DNA from: Mytilus californianus
Taxonomy: Eukaryota > Mollusca > Bivalvia > Mytilida > Mytilidae
Direction of reading: 5' to 3'
Assembly: GCF_021869535.1 (NCBI RefSeq)
Contig: NW_026262648.1
Span: 1,178,001-1,242,000, forward strand
Length of the DNA: 64,000 bases
Shown here: positions 11,257 to 23,443 of the stretch, piece by piece
How positions within the stretch are numbered: position 1 is the first letter of the stretch
Layout of the letters: the number at the start of each line of letters is the position of its first letter
The notes under the pieces: model-generated
Told to the model about the DNA's origin: nothing
Database searches by the model: none
What the model saw: the letters and a program-made list of their open reading frames with translations, nothing else
Position numbers and translations under genes: made by a program

Positions 11257-11714
11257 AATATTTCCTAAATTTCGGAACGTAAACATATGATAATTAATTA
11301 GTTAAGGTTACAAATTTAGGTAGATAAAAAGAAGGGGGGTCAATGCATTTGAATGGGGACATATGGTTAAAACCACCCCTTTTATCCTGGGCTGAGAACC
11401 CTCTTTTTAAGAATGGCTGGAATCGCCACTCTTTAAAACGTAGCAATTTATAAATTATTTATATTAAGTAGAATTTTAAAATCGATGAGTTTTATAATTT
11501 GACAACACTCATTGATATTGGAAATACTATACTACAATTAATTTATTTAATACATGGAGTGTTTAGTAAAACTGTCGACCAATCAACACAGAAAGCGAGA
11601 TATCTAAAATTTGTATACCCTTATAGATTTTCATTATCATACATCAATTTTAAATGCAATTCCAAATAAAATGGCTTTAGAACCGTGTATTAAGCGCTTA
11701 TCGTTCATTCGTCA
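11257..11714. other. No gene seen
   Basis: AT-rich sequence between a family B fragment and the 22-bp minisatellite. No supported feature. Confidence 0.45.
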
Positions 11715-11925
11715 ATGAATCATTCACCGTGCGTGTATCGTGCGTGAACGTGTGTTCATCATTCATCGTGCGTGTATCGTGCGTTCATCATTCATCATTC
11801 ATTTTTTGTTAATCCTCCGTGTAACGCTCATCGCTCATCGTGCGTGTATCGTGCATTCACCGTGCGTGTATCGTGCATCCACCGTGCGTGTATCGTGCAT
11901 TCACCGTGCGTGTACCGTGCGTGTG
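11715..11925 (+). repeat. Short minisatellite of CGTGCGTGTATCGTGC-type units (22 bp)
   Basis: At about 11837-11925, three to four 22-bp units (CGTGCGTGTATCGTGCATTCAC with variants) stand in tandem. Before that the same CATCGTGCGT/TTCATCATTCATC words are shuffled. The plus ORF over it (repeats of RACIVR) reflects the repeat only. Confidence 0.85.
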
Positions 11926-11950
11926 GTCAGTTTGAATTTTAGAAGGTCTG

Positions 11951-12207
11951 TACATATATAAAAATGATATAAAAGTGTTAGCCTATTATGTGTGTTGCGT
12001 TCAATGCAAATGTTTTGTTAGGGTATCTTATCAATTACTTTCTATATTGAAGTTCAAGTATAGAGTTAGATACTTTTAACATAATGTGGATATATTTTTG
12101 AAACTAATTGTAATTCCAAGGTTAAAAGTGGACTACATTTTTAGCCTTATATTGCCCCTGGATAGATGGGTCATTTTGTAAACAGGGCCTCTTAGCCTGT
12201 TACCTGG
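11951..12207 (+). repeat. 257-bp dispersed repeat E, copy 2
   Basis: Near-identical partner of 5487-5742, in the same orientation. It follows the 22-bp minisatellite. Confidence 0.85.
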
Positions 12208-12331
12208 ACGACTATGGTAATTGTATACAGGAAATAGAAGTTGGAATATAACGTTTATATGTGTTTAAAAAAAGCAATACATTACCGTACAGTATCACAT
12301 TGGAGTGCATTGTAATCATTCAGAAAATTTA

Positions 12332-13159
12332 TCAGAAAAGTAGGAATACATTGCAAAAATGTAGGGATAAAAATCTCTGATATATTTGGATAGTAATAAC
12401 TTGAAATTTCGAACGATCGTAAACTGCTTCTAAAATATTTGTCACATCATGAAGGGTCTGATTTTCTTTGGGAATGGAATCATTCACAAAACTGTATTCT
12501 ATCTCTGAAATTTTCAATTCCGTTTTCAAACAACTGGCAGCGCGAATAGCGTCGGTAACTAATTGAGCTACTGCAAATAATATTTGAGCTACCATGTCTC
12601 TATGAATCTAAGCTTTCTAGTTTGTGCTGTAGTTTAGCAATTGTATACTTACTACCCATTTTTTCTAGAAGAAAGGAACAATATGTATATAGCACGACAA
12701 CGAAAATGCTTTCTTTTTCACAAACATATCATCGCGTAGACTTTCTGTTAGTTTTTGGAAAGCAACATCATGCTCAGACTCATTTGAAGCACCAGAAGCA
12801 AGTTCCGTTTCCATTTCAGCAAGTAGTTAGCAATGCATGCTGAATGGTATAGCGCCTTCAAAAGGCTTGTTCTTGAAGTTATCTATGGAGGGTAAAATTA
12901 CCATTGAATAATCAGTCTAGTGCATTGCGGCATTTAAAAACATTCCGACACGCCCAATTAACTGTACACGCCTAAATTGCTTATCTCGTTTGTATGAATG
13001 TTGTCTGCTGAATAAGCATCTGGACCAGTAAAATGGTAAAGCTATGGATCGTGATTTTATGCAAGTTGATTCATCATCGGAACATTTTGCAGACGTTGTT
13101 GAGCATCGATATAGATATTTGTAAACATAATGGTCTGAATAAAAACCATTCAAATTCAT
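12332..13159 (-). pseudogene. Decayed coding-like region, product not recognised
   Basis: On the minus strand one frame runs from 13159 to about 12690 with only two interior stops (near 12917 and 12840). It contains a stretch with coding-like composition: SMVILPSIDNFKNKPFEGA, then METELASGASNESEHD and LTESLRDDMFVKKKAFS. After a stop it resumes in other frames as MGSKYTIAKLQHKLESLDS and then an ORF from 12595 to 12332 (VAQLVTDAIRAASCLKTEL). The acidic, helix-friendly text is unlike the random ORFs around it. I do not recognise the family. It could be a degraded transposon ORF or a gene relic; intron boundaries were not convincing. Confidence 0.35.
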
Positions 13160-13243
13160 TTTGTAACTCGGTCTGAATAAAAACCATTCACATTCTTTTT
13201 ACAATTTGGTCTGAATAAAACCCATTCACATTCATTTAACAAC
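13129..13243 (+). repeat. Three tandem copies of a roughly 38-bp unit
   Basis: The phrase ggtctgaataaaaaccattca recurs three times about 38-39 bp apart, followed by a(a/c)attc(a/t)tt. It overlaps the 5' side of the decayed minus-strand ORF. Confidence 0.8.
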
Positions 13244-16200
13244 TCTTTACGGAATGATTGTAGATGGTCTTTTGAAAAGTCTTTCTCCCTGTTGAACTGT
13301 AATGTGCCTAACATTCGATCTTAGTACGTTGTATCTCTATTTTGTTTTCAGTACAAAGAGGGATAACTCCATTTGTTTACCTTAACTTGTGTTTTTTTTT
13401 TTGGCTGTCTCATATTGAAATTTTTTTTTAAGATACAGACTAAAAACTGTATTAAAATCTAAATCTTCATTTGTCATGATCCAGATAAAAAGATTTTCTA
13501 AATCTTTGTTTCTTAGATTTGGAAATTTTTGAAATAAATTTTGTAAGAATGCTAATCTTGTTGAGCTATATAGAGGGCACTCTAAAAAACAAAATGCAGT
13601 TCATTTTCTATCAAGGTATGTGAACAGTGTTGACAAAGCCTTTCACATACAGGAGAAAATCAAAAAGCTCTTAAATTTACATCCACTCACCTCGTTGTAT
13701 AGATATATATAGAACAAGGTTCATTCTGATCTATAGGAAACCTTCAAATTCATTAAACAATAATTCTAAAAATACAATGCCATTAGGTACTAAAGATTCC
13801 GTGAAATTTTTATTGGAATACATCTAGCGGTTTAGAAAGAAATGCAAAAGTCCATTTGAAAACCCACATTTTAACAGATGCACAATTTTTTCAGATACTT
13901 CATGTACTTAGATGACTTCATTTAGTTAGTTTTTGAATGTCCTTGTTTTCGTACAAGAATTTTCTAAAGACATTGAAATAAAAAAACTAAACTGAAGATA
14001 AACAATGTCATGTAATACCAACGAATCAAATATCATAATGGATTTTCCGTCATATAACTAATCTTTTTTGGGGGAGGAATAGTGACTGACAGTTACTTCT
14101 TATTTGAAGAAACATTGATTTTTTTGTCAATTTTAACTTTCGGAATCTATACTTTGCACAATATTGTTTGCAACTTCTTGTTTTTGAAGTTAGCGCAAAC
14201 AGAGAGATACAAAATCATACGAATTTATATGGCAAGCCTTCTCCTTAAAACAGTTTTTCAAATAGCAATTTTTCGAAAAATTTACACACTGAAAATTAAA
14301 AGAACATACATTAAGAACCTTAGAAACACAAATTAATAATTAGAAATTATATACATAGATTAAAAGGTTCAACAAGGCACAACGAGAAAAAAAAAAAGAT
14401 AAACACTGATAATTAGAAATTACACACTTAAAAAACATAATACACCGAGAACTGAGATCATGCGCACACATCTAATAAGCATACTTGGGGCGCGTTTGGA
14501 TATATATCTGAGGTTACCTATGGTAACCCATTGATACATTCGTTTACCTACGGTTGGAAATTTAGAGATATACATCTAACATAAGAAACCCTTTGTCCAC
14601 AGAGTCTCCAATATCGCTTCTCGGTCATTAACTCTCCGTTGGATTTCAATCCTACCCACACTGAGCGTAAATGACAAATGGTACGTCACAAGCATTGAAG
14701 AAAAATATACCACCAAGAACGTGCATGTCAGGAAAATAGTTGTTACTTATTTGTAGACCTTTCCAAGATGACATTTATTCATTTCCCCCTCCCTCAAATA
14801 CTCAGATTGAGACATATACCTAAACTATGCGCGGAAGGATAAAATGAAGAAAAAACAAAAAAAAACAAATATCCACTACAGAAACTGGGGTTATTAATGG
14901 TGAAACGAGTGGCTATATTTGGAATCAGTGGACATATATATGTAGTCATCTCATTGTCAATCATACTGTCATAACACATCTCCTAATTTTCATATTGCGA
15001 AAAGAGGTTGTGGGAAAATAGTAGGGTAGAGAGCAGAAGACTAAAGGATATAGCTATATCGTAATAGGACCTGAAAACAGAATAAATATTATTTTTTTTT
15101 CAATGTGATTTTTATTTTATTGACAATTGCATAATTGTTTCATTTTGGTTTGAAAGTTTGACTTACCTACAGTTGCATTTCAAAATAACGGGGTATTCAC
15201 ATTTATGGAAAAAAATATTTATGAAGCCTTTACAACGGTAATATCCAATTGAATAAACTTAGACTATATGTATACATGTTTAAAACAATTCAGTTTTAGA
15301 TAATATTTTAAAATGTACAATTGCAGTTTCTAAATAATCTGTATGATTACCGAGAAAACAAAATATTGATTTTATTACATTTATCAAAAAAAGAGCAACT
15401 TTCATATTGTTCCCGCTTCACTTAGTCTAGTTAAAAAAATTGGTAAAAGCACCAGTTCACAAATACCAGTTTTCAATGTCCCTTTCTGATTCGTTTTCGT
15501 GTCATGTAATATCAATGGTTACTAGGTAATAACGAGTTAGTGTTTAGAGACCGTCTTAAGCTTTATTACAACCATGAAAAGACGAAAGAAGCAAACTACC
15601 ATTTTATAAGCAAAAAACTCTTCGTGTGTAAAAGGTGAATTCTTGGGTAAACGGGAGTAATTGTGGATAAAGAGTAAAAGTAGAAAACGCGTGACTCAGC
15701 GAACAAAATTAATTATGTTGCTATGTAACTAGGATGATATAAAGAACTCTTAACAATAGTTATTTTTACATGTTGAACAGATGTTTTAACTGCATATTTG
15801 ATTGTACTCAGTTAAGTTTTCGCATCATGGAATGAAGGAAACTATATACATAATTCTAAAAATAGAGAAATAGATGAAACCAAAAATGATCCTTATCAAT
15901 GTACTGAAAGAATGGCAGATACCACAACCAAGAAAACCGATTGAGCGTTTTTCGAATACAAAATATATGACAACAAATGTACAGTTCCTTCAACTATATG
16001 CTAGTCTAATGGCGAAAATATAACAAATATTTTGAAAAACAAGAAAAGAAAACATTAAAAACATTACGTCGGTACTAAACGACTTCTTTAGAAAGATATG
16101 GAAGGTTTCGAATAGAAAAATGCAGAAAGATAGTTCTGAATAAACTACCCATTACAACATTTAATTTCAACAGAAAAAGGTAAATAGCTTATACGATTTC

Positions 16201-16699
16201 TGATTTCAATCTTGATGAGTTTTAGAGTTTTTGAATCTGTGTATGCCAACAATAGATAGAAAGAAATTTTTGTGGGATAGGACGGTGGGTTGTTAAAAAT
16301 GAGGGGACACCAATCACAACTACTATAAATGTATAACAGACCACAGAATATAAAAAAAAGACGAAAAAGATGATGACGGTAAACCTTGACGAACAAAAAT
16401 ACAAAAAAAAAAACGAGTCTGCTCATCGAATATTAACTTTTAGATAAGTGTGCGATTGTGGAAATTGCGAGCAAATGCCGAGAACGAGGGAATGCTTTTG
16501 TTTTAGATATGAAAATTCGTCCGTCCAAATGAGTAAGTTTTGACCCCGAATTGCGAGTCATTTTTTTCAAGATAAAAAGAGTTTTAAGTTGATGAATAGA
16601 TATGTTAGAAAAAGAAATGTTACTATTTTTGTCGAGTATTTCTTATAAAGCGTTGACATTTACACTCCTAATAAGTCAAAATTGAAAACAACGAGTTAT
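13244..16699. other. 3.4 kb without a supported gene
   Basis: AT-rich non-coding-looking sequence. Minus ORFs at 16145-16426 and plus 14082-14336 are hydrophobic or low-complexity and have no family resemblance. A small near-palindrome GGTTACCTATGGTAACC lies at about 14512-14528. Confidence 0.5.
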
Positions 16700-17170
16700 A
16701 AATTTAATGCGTCCGAAGCGCTTTTCTGGATTTACCTTCATTAGGAACGCTCAAAGCAGAAAATTTGAATGCCAAGGAAGTATAAGAACCGAAATTGTCG
16801 AAGAGCTATATGACCAAAAGGACATAAAAAATAGCCAAATCCATCTAACTTTGCCTGAGGGAGTTTAAGCCTTAGTTTCTTTATAATTTGAAAATTTATA
16901 AACAGACAATGTTAGAAAGGTTTGTTATAAATCATGTCAGTACCGAAGCATTGACTACTGAACTGATGAATCCCTCGAGAACTGATAGTCCACCAGTAGA
17001 GGTATCGACCCAGTCCTGTAAAAATTGAACCCAACACGTTATAAATTTCATGCGTCCGAAGCGTTTTCCTGGATTCACCTTTTTCAATAACGCCCAAAAA
17101 CGAAAATTTGAAAGCTAAGTATGTATAAGAACCGAAACAGTGGAAGAGCTATATGACCAGAAAAGATAAA
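16700..17170 (+). repeat. Dispersed repeat D, two degenerate tandem copies
   Basis: Two diverged copies, at about 16700-16823 and 17040-17168, share gcgtccgaagcg.tttcctggatt, aacgc.ca, gtataagaaccgaaa and gaagagctatatgacca. Between them is the phrase ctcgagaactgatagtccaccag with taccgaagcattgactactgaactg. A related piece ends the window near 63805-63900, and distant kin occur near 51700, 57300 and 60230 (tactggctactgggcttgtga). I recognise this as a Mytilus repeat; its class is unknown to me. Confidence 0.6.
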
Positions 17171-17968
17171 AAACGAGATTTTGGTGAAAGTTGATAACAT
17201 CGTCTGGATTTAAATCACACCGAGGTTTAGGAAACATAGAATTCAGGATTCGACAATCTGAATATGCATGTCAGATAGGTAATTTGTAATAACAAAAATA
17301 ATGTCAAAAGATACGCTGTATGTTTCCATACCTAAAATCCAATCAAAACGTTGTTAGTTTCAAGGAAAAATCAAAATTTGGGCCAACTGTGACGTCACGA
17401 AAAGAATACTGATCACAAAGTGACCTTTATCCTATCTAGTCATTGTTATAGTTATGGTTTATTATAATAATGGTCAAATGGTCAATTCAGCCTTATTTTC
17501 AATTTCAGTTGCAAACAGAGGTCATATTGGCATGGTTGGAGCCTTATCGAACCTACTCCTTTAGGCGATCATCAATGTACTGCACAACTTACCGGTTACC
17601 AAATAATTGTTCTAACTCCGATGTTATCATAATAGGAAACATGGAAACCGTAAAAAAGTACACAGTGTGCTATTCAAAATTGAAGATTTTCACAAAATGT
17701 TGCAATCTACAAAAAAGAGGTAATACAAAATTGAAAATTGCATGTTCAACTATCCTCAAAAATACATATGTCATATAGCAATCAACGACACCTATTGAAT
17801 GACAGAATTCTGGCTTTAAGCAGGCACTTTAAGAATTCGACAGAGTTAAAATGTTTGTAAGCGCTCAACCCTCTTCTACCTGGGAAAGTGATGTATCAGC
17901 ATAACATTAGGTCTATCAAAATAAGTTTGAAATGGCTTTAAAGCTTGCTGTTCCATGTGAGCCAAGGC
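17171..17968. other. No gene supported
   Basis: A 102-residue plus ORF at 17470-17778 has no recognisable motif and is flanked by repeats, so I leave it uncalled. A TGACGTCA core occurs near 17392. Confidence 0.4.
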
Positions 17969-18070
17969 TCCGTGTTGAAGCCGTACTTTGACCTATAATT
18001 GTTTACTTTTTACACAGTGTGACTTGGTTGTAGAAATGTCTCATTGGCTCTCATACCACATCTTCTTATT
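17969..18070 (+). repeat. Family C fragment
   Basis: Ends in tctcattggctctcatacca and then catcttctta, the family C 3' end; upstream text matches the gaaggccgtac / gacctataattg block of other copies with divergence. Confidence 0.65.
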
Positions 18071-18828
18071 TCTATTGCCTCGTCAGATTGATACGATGCA
18101 GTACTGAGAAAAAGGAAATGTAGGATACACACCAATGAGACAGAAACCAATCGATACTAAAAGCAAAACAACATTGACCAGTATTGTTTATTTGTAAAAG
18201 ATAGTTTTAATAGTGTCAACACCATGTTTAAATGAAAGTAAATGATGTAAAGAAAAATCTTCTCTAGTCAGCTTTGTCTGATCAAGGAATATGTCATCAT
18301 AAGTTTATAGACTAATAACCAGGTTATACACTTTATCATATACACTTTGTAAATCATAGTATTTGACATTGTATGCCTTTACCATTTTTTTTTATATTTC
18401 TGACTTTAGATAATGCCTGCTCATTTGACACCCCGGCAATGTCGAAGACTTGAAAATAAGTTTTCTTGTTTTTTAGCATCACGAATCAGGAGTATGAACA
18501 AAGACAGATCGGCTCGGACCCATATAAAGGTTCCAGGAAGGGAAAGGGAAAACTCATCATAGATACCAGGATAAAAAAAAACTTGTACGCCAAACGAGCG
18601 TTTCAACTACAATAGTAACTCGAATTAAAAAGTGAAAAAAGGCCGAAAAGGTTAACAGGTCTTTCTGCAGACTGTAAATTGTAAAGCAGCACAGAAAACC
18701 CGACCCACCATGTCGGTCTATTACAAAACATGGTGACTATTAATATCACATTAACATCTTCTTTTCCTGATATGTATATTTTATTTGACAATGGACGTTA
18801 ACTACCGATCCAGACATACAACTATGTC

Positions 18829-18962
18829 GGGGCCTTTTTATAGCTTGCTAAGCGGTATGGGATTGCTAATTTTTGAAGGCCGTATGGCCACCTATAGTAG
18901 CTAACATATACATAATTTGGTCTCTGATGTCTCATCGGCAATCATATCACATCTCCTTCTTT
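18829..18962 (+). repeat. Family C fragment
   Basis: Runs from ggggcctttttatagc through taagcggtatggg, gaaggccgtatgg and tctcatcggcaatcatatca to the catctccttctt end. It is 5'-truncated near 18829. Confidence 0.75.
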
Positions 18963-20019
18963 TATTTAGTATTAGATTTTCAACATTCGTGTCGCTCTGC
19001 CAATATAAAACTCACGTTTGAACGCACACACTAGAAGATTTTTCACTCTACAAAGACGGAACGTGAATTCAGAAGACTACGAATATTCAATTTTTCGTAG
19101 ATACAACTCCAACATTCTTTCTTTGTCTGTGGTATTACAGGTTACGACTAATCACAATAGTTTTAATTGCTACAAACATATTAATGAGTTTCAATAGTGG
19201 TACATGAACTGTTTACCTAAGGGTTGTCTCTAGTCCCATTGAGTTCTGAATATTCAGTTTGATGTTGTTTGTTTATCATTTCGTCCTTTGTCTTCAACTG
19301 ATTGTTTTTCTTACATTCTTCTTAGCATCTTCTTACTTTTTACAAAAGATATGACCACCAATTTTACGTTAAAACCAAACTGCAAATCAACAAAAACAGT
19401 TTCTGTTTGTTAATCTTGGAGAGGCACATTAAAATGTTTTTTATTCATTAAGTACTCAACTCTGCCTTCATTTAACTTTTATGAGTATGATGCTTCAAAA
19501 GTATTTATTTTCATGTATTTTTAAATTTATACGATTTTAAAATGCTACATGATATCATTTATTAGTATCTCTTAAACATGCATATTAATTTTATTCATAC
19601 TTTAAAAATATTATATTTCAGTGTACTTATTTTCATTATCTTTAACCTATCTTCAAGACATATAAAGTTACCCTGAAAACACTAAAGTCCTTGAAGAATG
19701 TACAACAAAATACCTTTAAACTTCTAATACAAATTGTGACAAATCAAATCGCAAAATTTTGATACGATCAAAATAAACAATAAAGTATTAAACTTATTCC
19801 ATGAAGTGACATTGGTTGTAGCCTTCAACTGTCTAAGAAAAATATCTGAAATTATGCAGTCAAGGCCTTCACATTATGTGTAACTACTTCTTATGAAAGG
19901 TTACCATTCACCGAATTGGAAATGACAGACACTTAAAATGAAAAAGGAATGTTTGTTTTGTTAAATTAGAAATTTATCCGGTTACTCGATAAATTATTTG
20001 CATGTGTATAAATGCCAAA
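18963..20019. other. No gene seen
   Basis: AT-rich sequence with no ORF or motif I can support. Confidence 0.45.
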
Positions 20020-20296
20020 ATACGTTTTCGATAAAATATATCTCTACGTCCAAAAGGAGAAGGCATGATAAGGCCACTTTTTGTACCCTTGAATTCGAAA
20101 ATCAAAAAGTATCATAAATCTATCAAATACGATCCTTCATATGTTCATAAGACATATACTTGTTGGACATATGCATTTATACTTTTGAATTTGGTTCTAC
20201 GTATTAGCATTAGTGCTTTAAACTTCTTACATTTAGTGAAAAAAGCAAAAACAACCAAATTAACCACATTTGGAGACTTTGCCATTAATAGTTAGA
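20020..20296 (+). repeat. Dispersed non-coding repeat, partner of inverted copy at 22060-22340
   Basis: The start (ataaggccactttttgtacc, then aaatcaaaaagtatcataaatc) matches the minus strand from 22336 downward. The matching part is about 60-80 bp, after which the similarity fades. The overlapping ORFs (76 and 101 residues) start within this shared text (RPLFVPLNSKIKKYHKS versus RPICISLKSEIKKYDKS), so a decayed short coding piece is possible but unproven. Confidence 0.45.
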
Positions 20297-20400
20297 TATG
20301 AACAAAAGCTTTACCCAAAAGGATATGTTTGTACAAAATGTATCTTATAAAGATGTTCATGTGTTTAAAATTACTTTTTTGGGTAAAGCTTTTGCTCATA
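20297..20400. mobile_element. MITE-like element with about 24-bp terminal inverted repeats
   Basis: Left arm TATGAACAAAAGCTTTACCC at 20297 onward is the near-perfect reverse complement of GGGTAAAGCTTTTGCTCATA ending at 20400. The interior is about 55 bp and non-coding. Flanks are AT-rich; a clear target duplication was not seen. Confidence 0.75.
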
Positions 20401-20859
20401 TAAAAATTTTGACAAAAGAAGATGCGTGATATGGTCATTTTAGGTAAAACACGTAAATTCCGACATGTTTATGGCGCCATAATGAAATCATAAGTGACAT
20501 TTCGGCACTAAGTTGTGAAGATTATTTTCATGTGATTTTTTTATCAATGAAATTAACATAGTTTTGAAAGGTTTGAACAAGTAAACTATTCTTGCAATTT
20601 CAGGGTCCAAACGATGACTTTTATTATACCTTCTCCTTTAGATCTGCAAGTTTTGCCAAAGCAAATTTTCATTCTTCAAATATAGGAATTTGAACCCATG
20701 TTTCTGTGAAATTACGCCTGCATTATGTCCTATTAAGTAGGCCATGCAATCTACTAGGCTATATAAAAATATAGTTTTCTAGTCGGAAATGCTCTTCCTT
20801 GATGGCATGATCAAATTTTTTGGCACAGTACATGATGCATAGTGGCATGTAATGATATA

Positions 20860-21252
20860 AAGGATACAACAGATACAGTCAAGTCTGCACCATATCTTCA
20901 TTTACATGTAGAATTTGACAATTGAGGTCTGTTGAAAACAAAACTTAACGAAAAAAGAGATAATTTCAGCTTCCCTATTATGAACTTTCCATTTCTATGT
21001 ACCAACATTCTAGCAGCGCCTGCATATGGAGTATACATCTCCAAGTTGATATGATTTTACAGGGCTTGTATATCCTATCATGATTTCCTTGATAGACGGT
21101 TGCTGCTCACAAGGAAGCTTTTAAGCCAAGAGTTCCATGTGGTGAAGTTAAAGTCAATCCTTCGTAAATTTCACGAACCCCATCACGAGTTGGTTGACTG
21201 TTATGGAATATCTGTTTCACAGATGACGAAAGATATGTTCCAATTGTCGTAA
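20860..21252 (+). pseudogene. Family A reverse transcriptase, C-terminal fragment
   Basis: One frame covers 20860-21252 with just two interior stops. It reads KDTTDTVKSAPYLHLHVEFD, then NFSFPIMNFPFLC, APAYGVYISKL, DFLDRRLLLTRKLLSQEF and YGISVSQMTKDM before the stop. This is the region after the YxDD box in the Penelope-like type of RT: the LDLHLEID block, KRDDFSFPI, and the thumb with YGVYISQL. The N-terminal part with catalytic residues is absent (5' truncation). The long minus-strand ORF over the same bases is an antisense shadow. Its 3' tail continues to about 21570. Confidence 0.8.
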
Positions 21253-21570
21253 TCACATTCCCGTCCCCTTTTCCCCGGATGTGACGTACCGAATTTGACT
21301 TATCACCGGGTTTGGACTTACATGAGTAACACAACGGATGCCATATGAGGAGCAGGATATGCCTACCCTTCGGAGCACCTGATATCATCCCCGGTTTTTT
21401 GTCGGGGTTCGTGTTGCTGAGTCTTTGGTTTTCTATGTTATGTTTTGTGTACTGTTGTTTGTCTTTTGATCTATTTTTTTTAATCAGTTTATTATCGACT
21501 TATGAGTTTGAATGTCCCTTTGGTATCTTTCGCCTCCATTTCATGTCAAATACCTCCTGTCATTTTGATG
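21253..21570 (+). repeat. Family A 3' tail
   Basis: Holds cccgtcccctttt, ccgaatttgacttatcaccgg, cgtgttgctgagtctttgg and tatgagtttgaatgtccctt, ending in tggtatctttcgcctcc. The same text occurs at 48600-48840 (plus) and, reversed, at 29770-30170, 36850-36950 and 40830-41152; its beginning is cut by the window end at 63928-64000. Confidence 0.8.
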
Positions 21571-22059
21571 CGCCTAATGCGTTTTTATTGATTTTACTTT
21601 ATCAAGAACTATCAAACGCAAAAATTAAAAGCTTAAGATGCATTTATACTTGAATAATGTAGGAGTAATATCTACCTGAGGTACATAACAAGAATAGCAA
21701 ATTCCGCCAAAGGTGAACGTTGGCTGATGGATAAGAATGTTAGTTTCTTAATAATTTCTAAAAACGAATAAACGTATCATGCATTCATATCAATAAAGCT
21801 TTTTGTCATATATCATTATGTAAAAGAAATCGTGGTCAATTTGTAAATTAAAAAGATATAACAAAATAATATCTCCTTCTTGAACTTAAAAATCCGAAAT
21901 TAAAAAGAAAACAAGATATTATATTTTAACTGGAGATCTCATACTATTCATCAATGTTTCGTAAAACAAAAATCACACATAGATCAGCATAGAGAGATTC
22001 TACATATACATGATATGTATACGAATAACTTTACAGTTTATAAAGAAGTGGGATAGAAA

Positions 22060-22340
22060 AGAGACCATAGAATTGCAAATATTTAAACTTTCTAGCTAAA
22101 AACGTAAGTTCAAGTGATAAATGAATTCGATGATATGATCTGGACGTCTCTTTGACGTCATTAACATGTTGAAATCGATATATTTTACTATTAAGCAGGT
22201 TTGGATTAAATGCAGGAAACTTGAAGCCCTGACGTAAATATGAAAAGCACACTAAGAAAATATCGAGCAAACAACTGAATGATTTATCATATTTTTTTAT
22301 TTCCGATTTAAGGGATATACAAATTGGCCTTTCCATACAG
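22060..22340 (-). repeat. Inverted partner of the 20020-20296 repeat
   Basis: See 20020-20296. The similarity is confined to the end near 22340. Confidence 0.4.
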
Positions 22341-22559
22341 TTTTCTTATGTTAATGTACTAATAACAAATAATGCAACTCCCTCAGGCAAATCGAACTCA
22401 TTCGGCTTCAGTTGCTCTGTTTACAAACAATTTCTATTCTTTTGAGCTTTAATGATTGCATGGTTTTAAGTAAAAAGTACAATACCAAAAATACTGAACT
22501 CCAACTAAAATTCAAAACGGAAAGTCCTTTATCAAATGGCAAAATCAAAAGCTCAAACA

Positions 22560-22700
22560 CATCAAACGAATGGAAAACAACTTTCATATTTCTGACTTGG
22601 TACAGGCTTTACCTTATGTCGAAAATGGTGGATTAAACCTGGTTTTATAGCTAGCTAAACCTCTTGCTTGTATGAAATTCGAATACAATTCCATTATATT
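22560..22700 (+). repeat. Dispersed repeat H (LVQAF-type text)
   Basis: Contains catatttctgacttggtacag, then ggtggattaaacctggtttt and agctagctaaacctct. Related copies are at 30880-30977 (minus) and 47180-47300 (plus). Read as protein it gives PDLVQA and LNLVL fragments, hinting at an ancient ORF, but stops interrupt it everywhere except in the 30729-30977 copy. Confidence 0.65.
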
Positions 22701-23443
22701 GACAACAATTTGTTAAGAAAAAAGAAACAGACATTATATTTAAAAAATGTCAAAATTGGGGTATTTTGATAAAATTATTTCCAAAATAAGCGTCTTGTCA
22801 AAATCAATCTTCAGATGTCAAGATGTTCACTTTTTCGTCTATTTTTTTAGCTTAAGACTGCTGGAAGGTTTTCACTTTGTCAATCAATCAACATATTAAT
22901 ATTTTTACAGTACTACGTGATCATGTCACAAGTATGCTATTTAATTCTAGAATTTAAACTTTTAATAAAAAGACGTAATATATCAGGTATATTGAGTACT
23001 GTTATAAGTTTAAAAGTGAACTTTGACCAGTATGATTTTGGGGTAATTTTGGTATCAAATGACATTCTAAGGACCCTTGTTAAAAGTTTCATTTGAATAA
23101 TAAAAACGTATATGAAATTAAAATAGAAGAGCATACTTGCCTTGTTGCTCAGTTCAACAGTACCTGTTTTGTTCTACCAAACCTCCGGGAACCAGTCTGC
23201 TCTAATATGCAATTAAAGGTATGTTTAATTGTTTAGCGCAAGTCAGATTAAGATATAGTTTTGACATGAAATGACTGCTACTTTATTTGAACTGAACACA
23301 AAATTGGTTGCAAAATGTAACATAGAAAGCAATGGGCAATGCATATTGGTGTTATTCCCAAACGTTTTTGTAATATTTAAGTTAGATAAGCATTTGACAT
23401 TTCATTATCAGTTTATCAACATGATTTATAGTATGTGGCATTT
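22701..23443. other. No gene seen
   Basis: AT-rich sequence before the direct duplication; a minus ORF of 65 residues here is random-looking. Confidence 0.45.

Noticed and set aside
21107..21388. 93-residue minus ORF with TTIGTYLSSSVKQIF text, similar to an ORF at 48336-48674
   Set aside because: Both are antisense to family A RT reading frames on the plus strand; the similarity is that of the repeat.
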